Assembly: GCA_003331685.1 (NCBI GenBank) | Contig: QOPK01000030.1 | Location: 1-16,459, forward strand | DNA from: Halieaceae bacterium | GTDB lineage: Bacteria > Pseudomonadota > Gammaproteobacteria > Pseudomonadales > Halieaceae | Reading direction: 5' to 3' | Length of the DNA stretch: 16,459 bases | Shown here: positions 15,608 through 16,459 of the stretch, piece by piece | Layout: the number at the start of each line of letters is the position of its first letter | Numbering within the stretch: position 1 is the stretch's first letter | Notes under the pieces: model-generated | The model's database searches: none | What the model saw: only the letters and a program-made list of their open reading frames with translations | Told to the model about the DNA's origin: nothing | Translations under genes and position numbers: made by a program

Positions 15608-16459
15608 TCAGTGCAATCGCACGTCTTGGCGCTTCAGCTCGGCCTGAACGTGGCCAATATCCAGTTCGTCGAAGCCGCGTGTCTGCTGTGCCGAAATCGC
15701 GGCCGCGACACCAGCGCCTTGCCCGGTGACGGTGCAACACATCATATTGCGAGTAGCTGCGTGACTGACACGATCACCGCCCGTAATGCGACCCGCGCAG
15801 ATGAGATTCTTGACGCCTTTGGGTAGCAGGGTGCGGTAGGGGACCTGAAAGTAGCGGCCCGTCGTCGGCAGAATCAAAATGCCGTACCCGTCTATAAACT
15901 CTGGGAAGATACCGATGCTGTCCTCGAAGCGGCCCTGATCGCGCACGTCCGCTTCGGTCATGTTGTAAGCAGCGTCGATCTTACGGGTGTCGCGAATGCC
16001 CAAGGTCATGCCGAAATTGCGGAGCTTGGCGTTTTCGCAACCCGGGGTGTATTGCTTCAGCGCCTCAATCGCCATCATGGCCTGCTTGCGACCCTCCATC
16101 TCCCCGCGGGTCAGGTCATTGGGGTCGGTGCCGTCATAACCCAACAGGTGCACCAGGTTTAGGTAGGTGAGATCCCCTGTGTCATAGAGCGCGCCCCAGG
16201 TGCCGGCGATGGTATCGAGGTGCTTGGGAATTAAGCCCGCTTCTCGGGCCTGTTCGAAGGGTTTGCGCAGGAAAGGAGAGAACATCTCATCTTCCTTTCC
16301 CGTTGTCTCCACGGTCCATTGGCCATAAGCCCAGTCGCGATAGGTTTGTGGGTCGGCTTTTACGTGCTCGATAAATCTTGTCTTGTTGACCCCCGACATC
16401 GAGAACATGACGGAGGCGCCAATCATGTCCTCCTTGGCTTGCTTCAGTGTGATCGCGCC
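15608..16459 (-). CDS. FAD-dependent oxidoreductase, C-terminal part
   Basis: The leftward frame is open to the last base of the window, so the gene begins beyond it; an ATG at 16426 is internal, with eleven further in-frame codons upstream (GAITLKQAKED). The visible 283 residues end with the typical FAD-binding C-terminal region of the FAD_oxidored family: LICAGRITGGDRVSHAATRN followed by a GQGAGVAAAIS helix. The middle (NFGMTLGIRDTRKIDAAYNMT) is the GxRxxRxI-type segment seen in these proteins. The N-terminal dinucleotide loop is outside the window, so only the family can be called. Proteins of this family often sit in marine catabolic clusters beside PhyH oxygenases; the reaction is unknown. 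Confidence 0.85.
   Translation of the reverse strand, partial: GAITLKQAKEDMIGASVMFSMSGVNKTRFIEHVKADPQTYRDWAYGQWTVETTGKEDEMFSPFLRKPFEQAREAGLIPKHLDTIAGTWGALYDTGDLTYLNLVHLLGYDGTDPNDLTRGEMEGRKQAMMAIEALKQYTPGCENAKLRNFGMTLGIRDTRKIDAAYNMTEADVRDQGRFEDSIGIFPEFIDGYGILILPTTGRYFQVPYRTLLPKGVKNLICAGRITGGDRVSHAATRNMMCCTVTGQGAGVAAAISAQQTRGFDELDIGHVQAELKRQDVRLH

Noticed and set aside
15579..15740. N-terminal extension of the PhyH gene from the upstream ATG at 15740
   Set aside because: The extra 54 residues are arginine-rich, overlap the FAD oxidoreductase coding end and are not part of the PhyH fold; the ATG at 15578 gives the normal length.

Overview
The window reads as ordinary, densely packed chromosome of a GC-rich Gram-negative bacterium. 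Several enzymes have Sec-type signal peptides and choline dehydrogenase resembles the proteobacterial type. The style fits a marine gammaproteobacterium such as the OM60/NOR5 (Halieaceae) group, but that is inference and no rRNA, tRNA or other phylogenetic marker is present. I see no insertion sequence, CRISPR array, RNA gene or phage gene. The window holds twelve protein genes, two of them cut by its ends.

Left part (1-4085): the C-terminal part of an MDR-type quinone or alcohol dehydrogenase overlaps a gene for an exported 702-residue protein that fuses two different alpha/beta hydrolases (MetX-like, then LpqC/PHB-depolymerase-like). An exported M20 metallopeptidase converges on it with no base between the stop codons.

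Centre (4086-13372): two rightward gene sets that together look like a quaternary-amine utilisation island. Set A (4440-8367) encodes a gamma-butyrobetaine-dioxygenase-like 2-oxoglutarate enzyme, a BKACE (DUF849) cleavage enzyme, an L-carnitine dehydrogenase-like enzyme and a cytosolic glycerophosphodiester phosphodiesterase. The expected flow is gamma-butyrobetaine to carnitine to dehydrocarnitine to betainyl-CoA plus acetoacetate. Set B (9530-13372) encodes an exported phosphodiesterase/phosphatase of the nucleotide-pyrophosphatase type, a choline dehydrogenase (BetA) and an unusually short BCCT-like transporter. The expected flow is release of choline from phosphodiesters, uptake, and oxidation towards glycine betaine. 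Both routes lead to glycine betaine. A leftward isopenicillin-N-synthase-like 2OG oxygenase lies between the sets, and the two divergent gaps (4086-4439, 9335-9529) hold candidate promoters and palindromes.

Right part (13358-16459): three leftward genes for a serine beta-lactamase-fold hydrolase, a PhyH-family 2OG dioxygenase and the C-terminal part of an FAD-dependent oxidoreductase.

The points most worth a second look are the butyrobetaine-dioxygenase homologue that has lost all four ligands of its structural zinc, the compact BCCT-like carrier, the tandem two-hydrolase fusion, the absence of a betainyl-CoA thioesterase beside the carnitine genes, and the perfect palindrome over the expected transcription start of set B.
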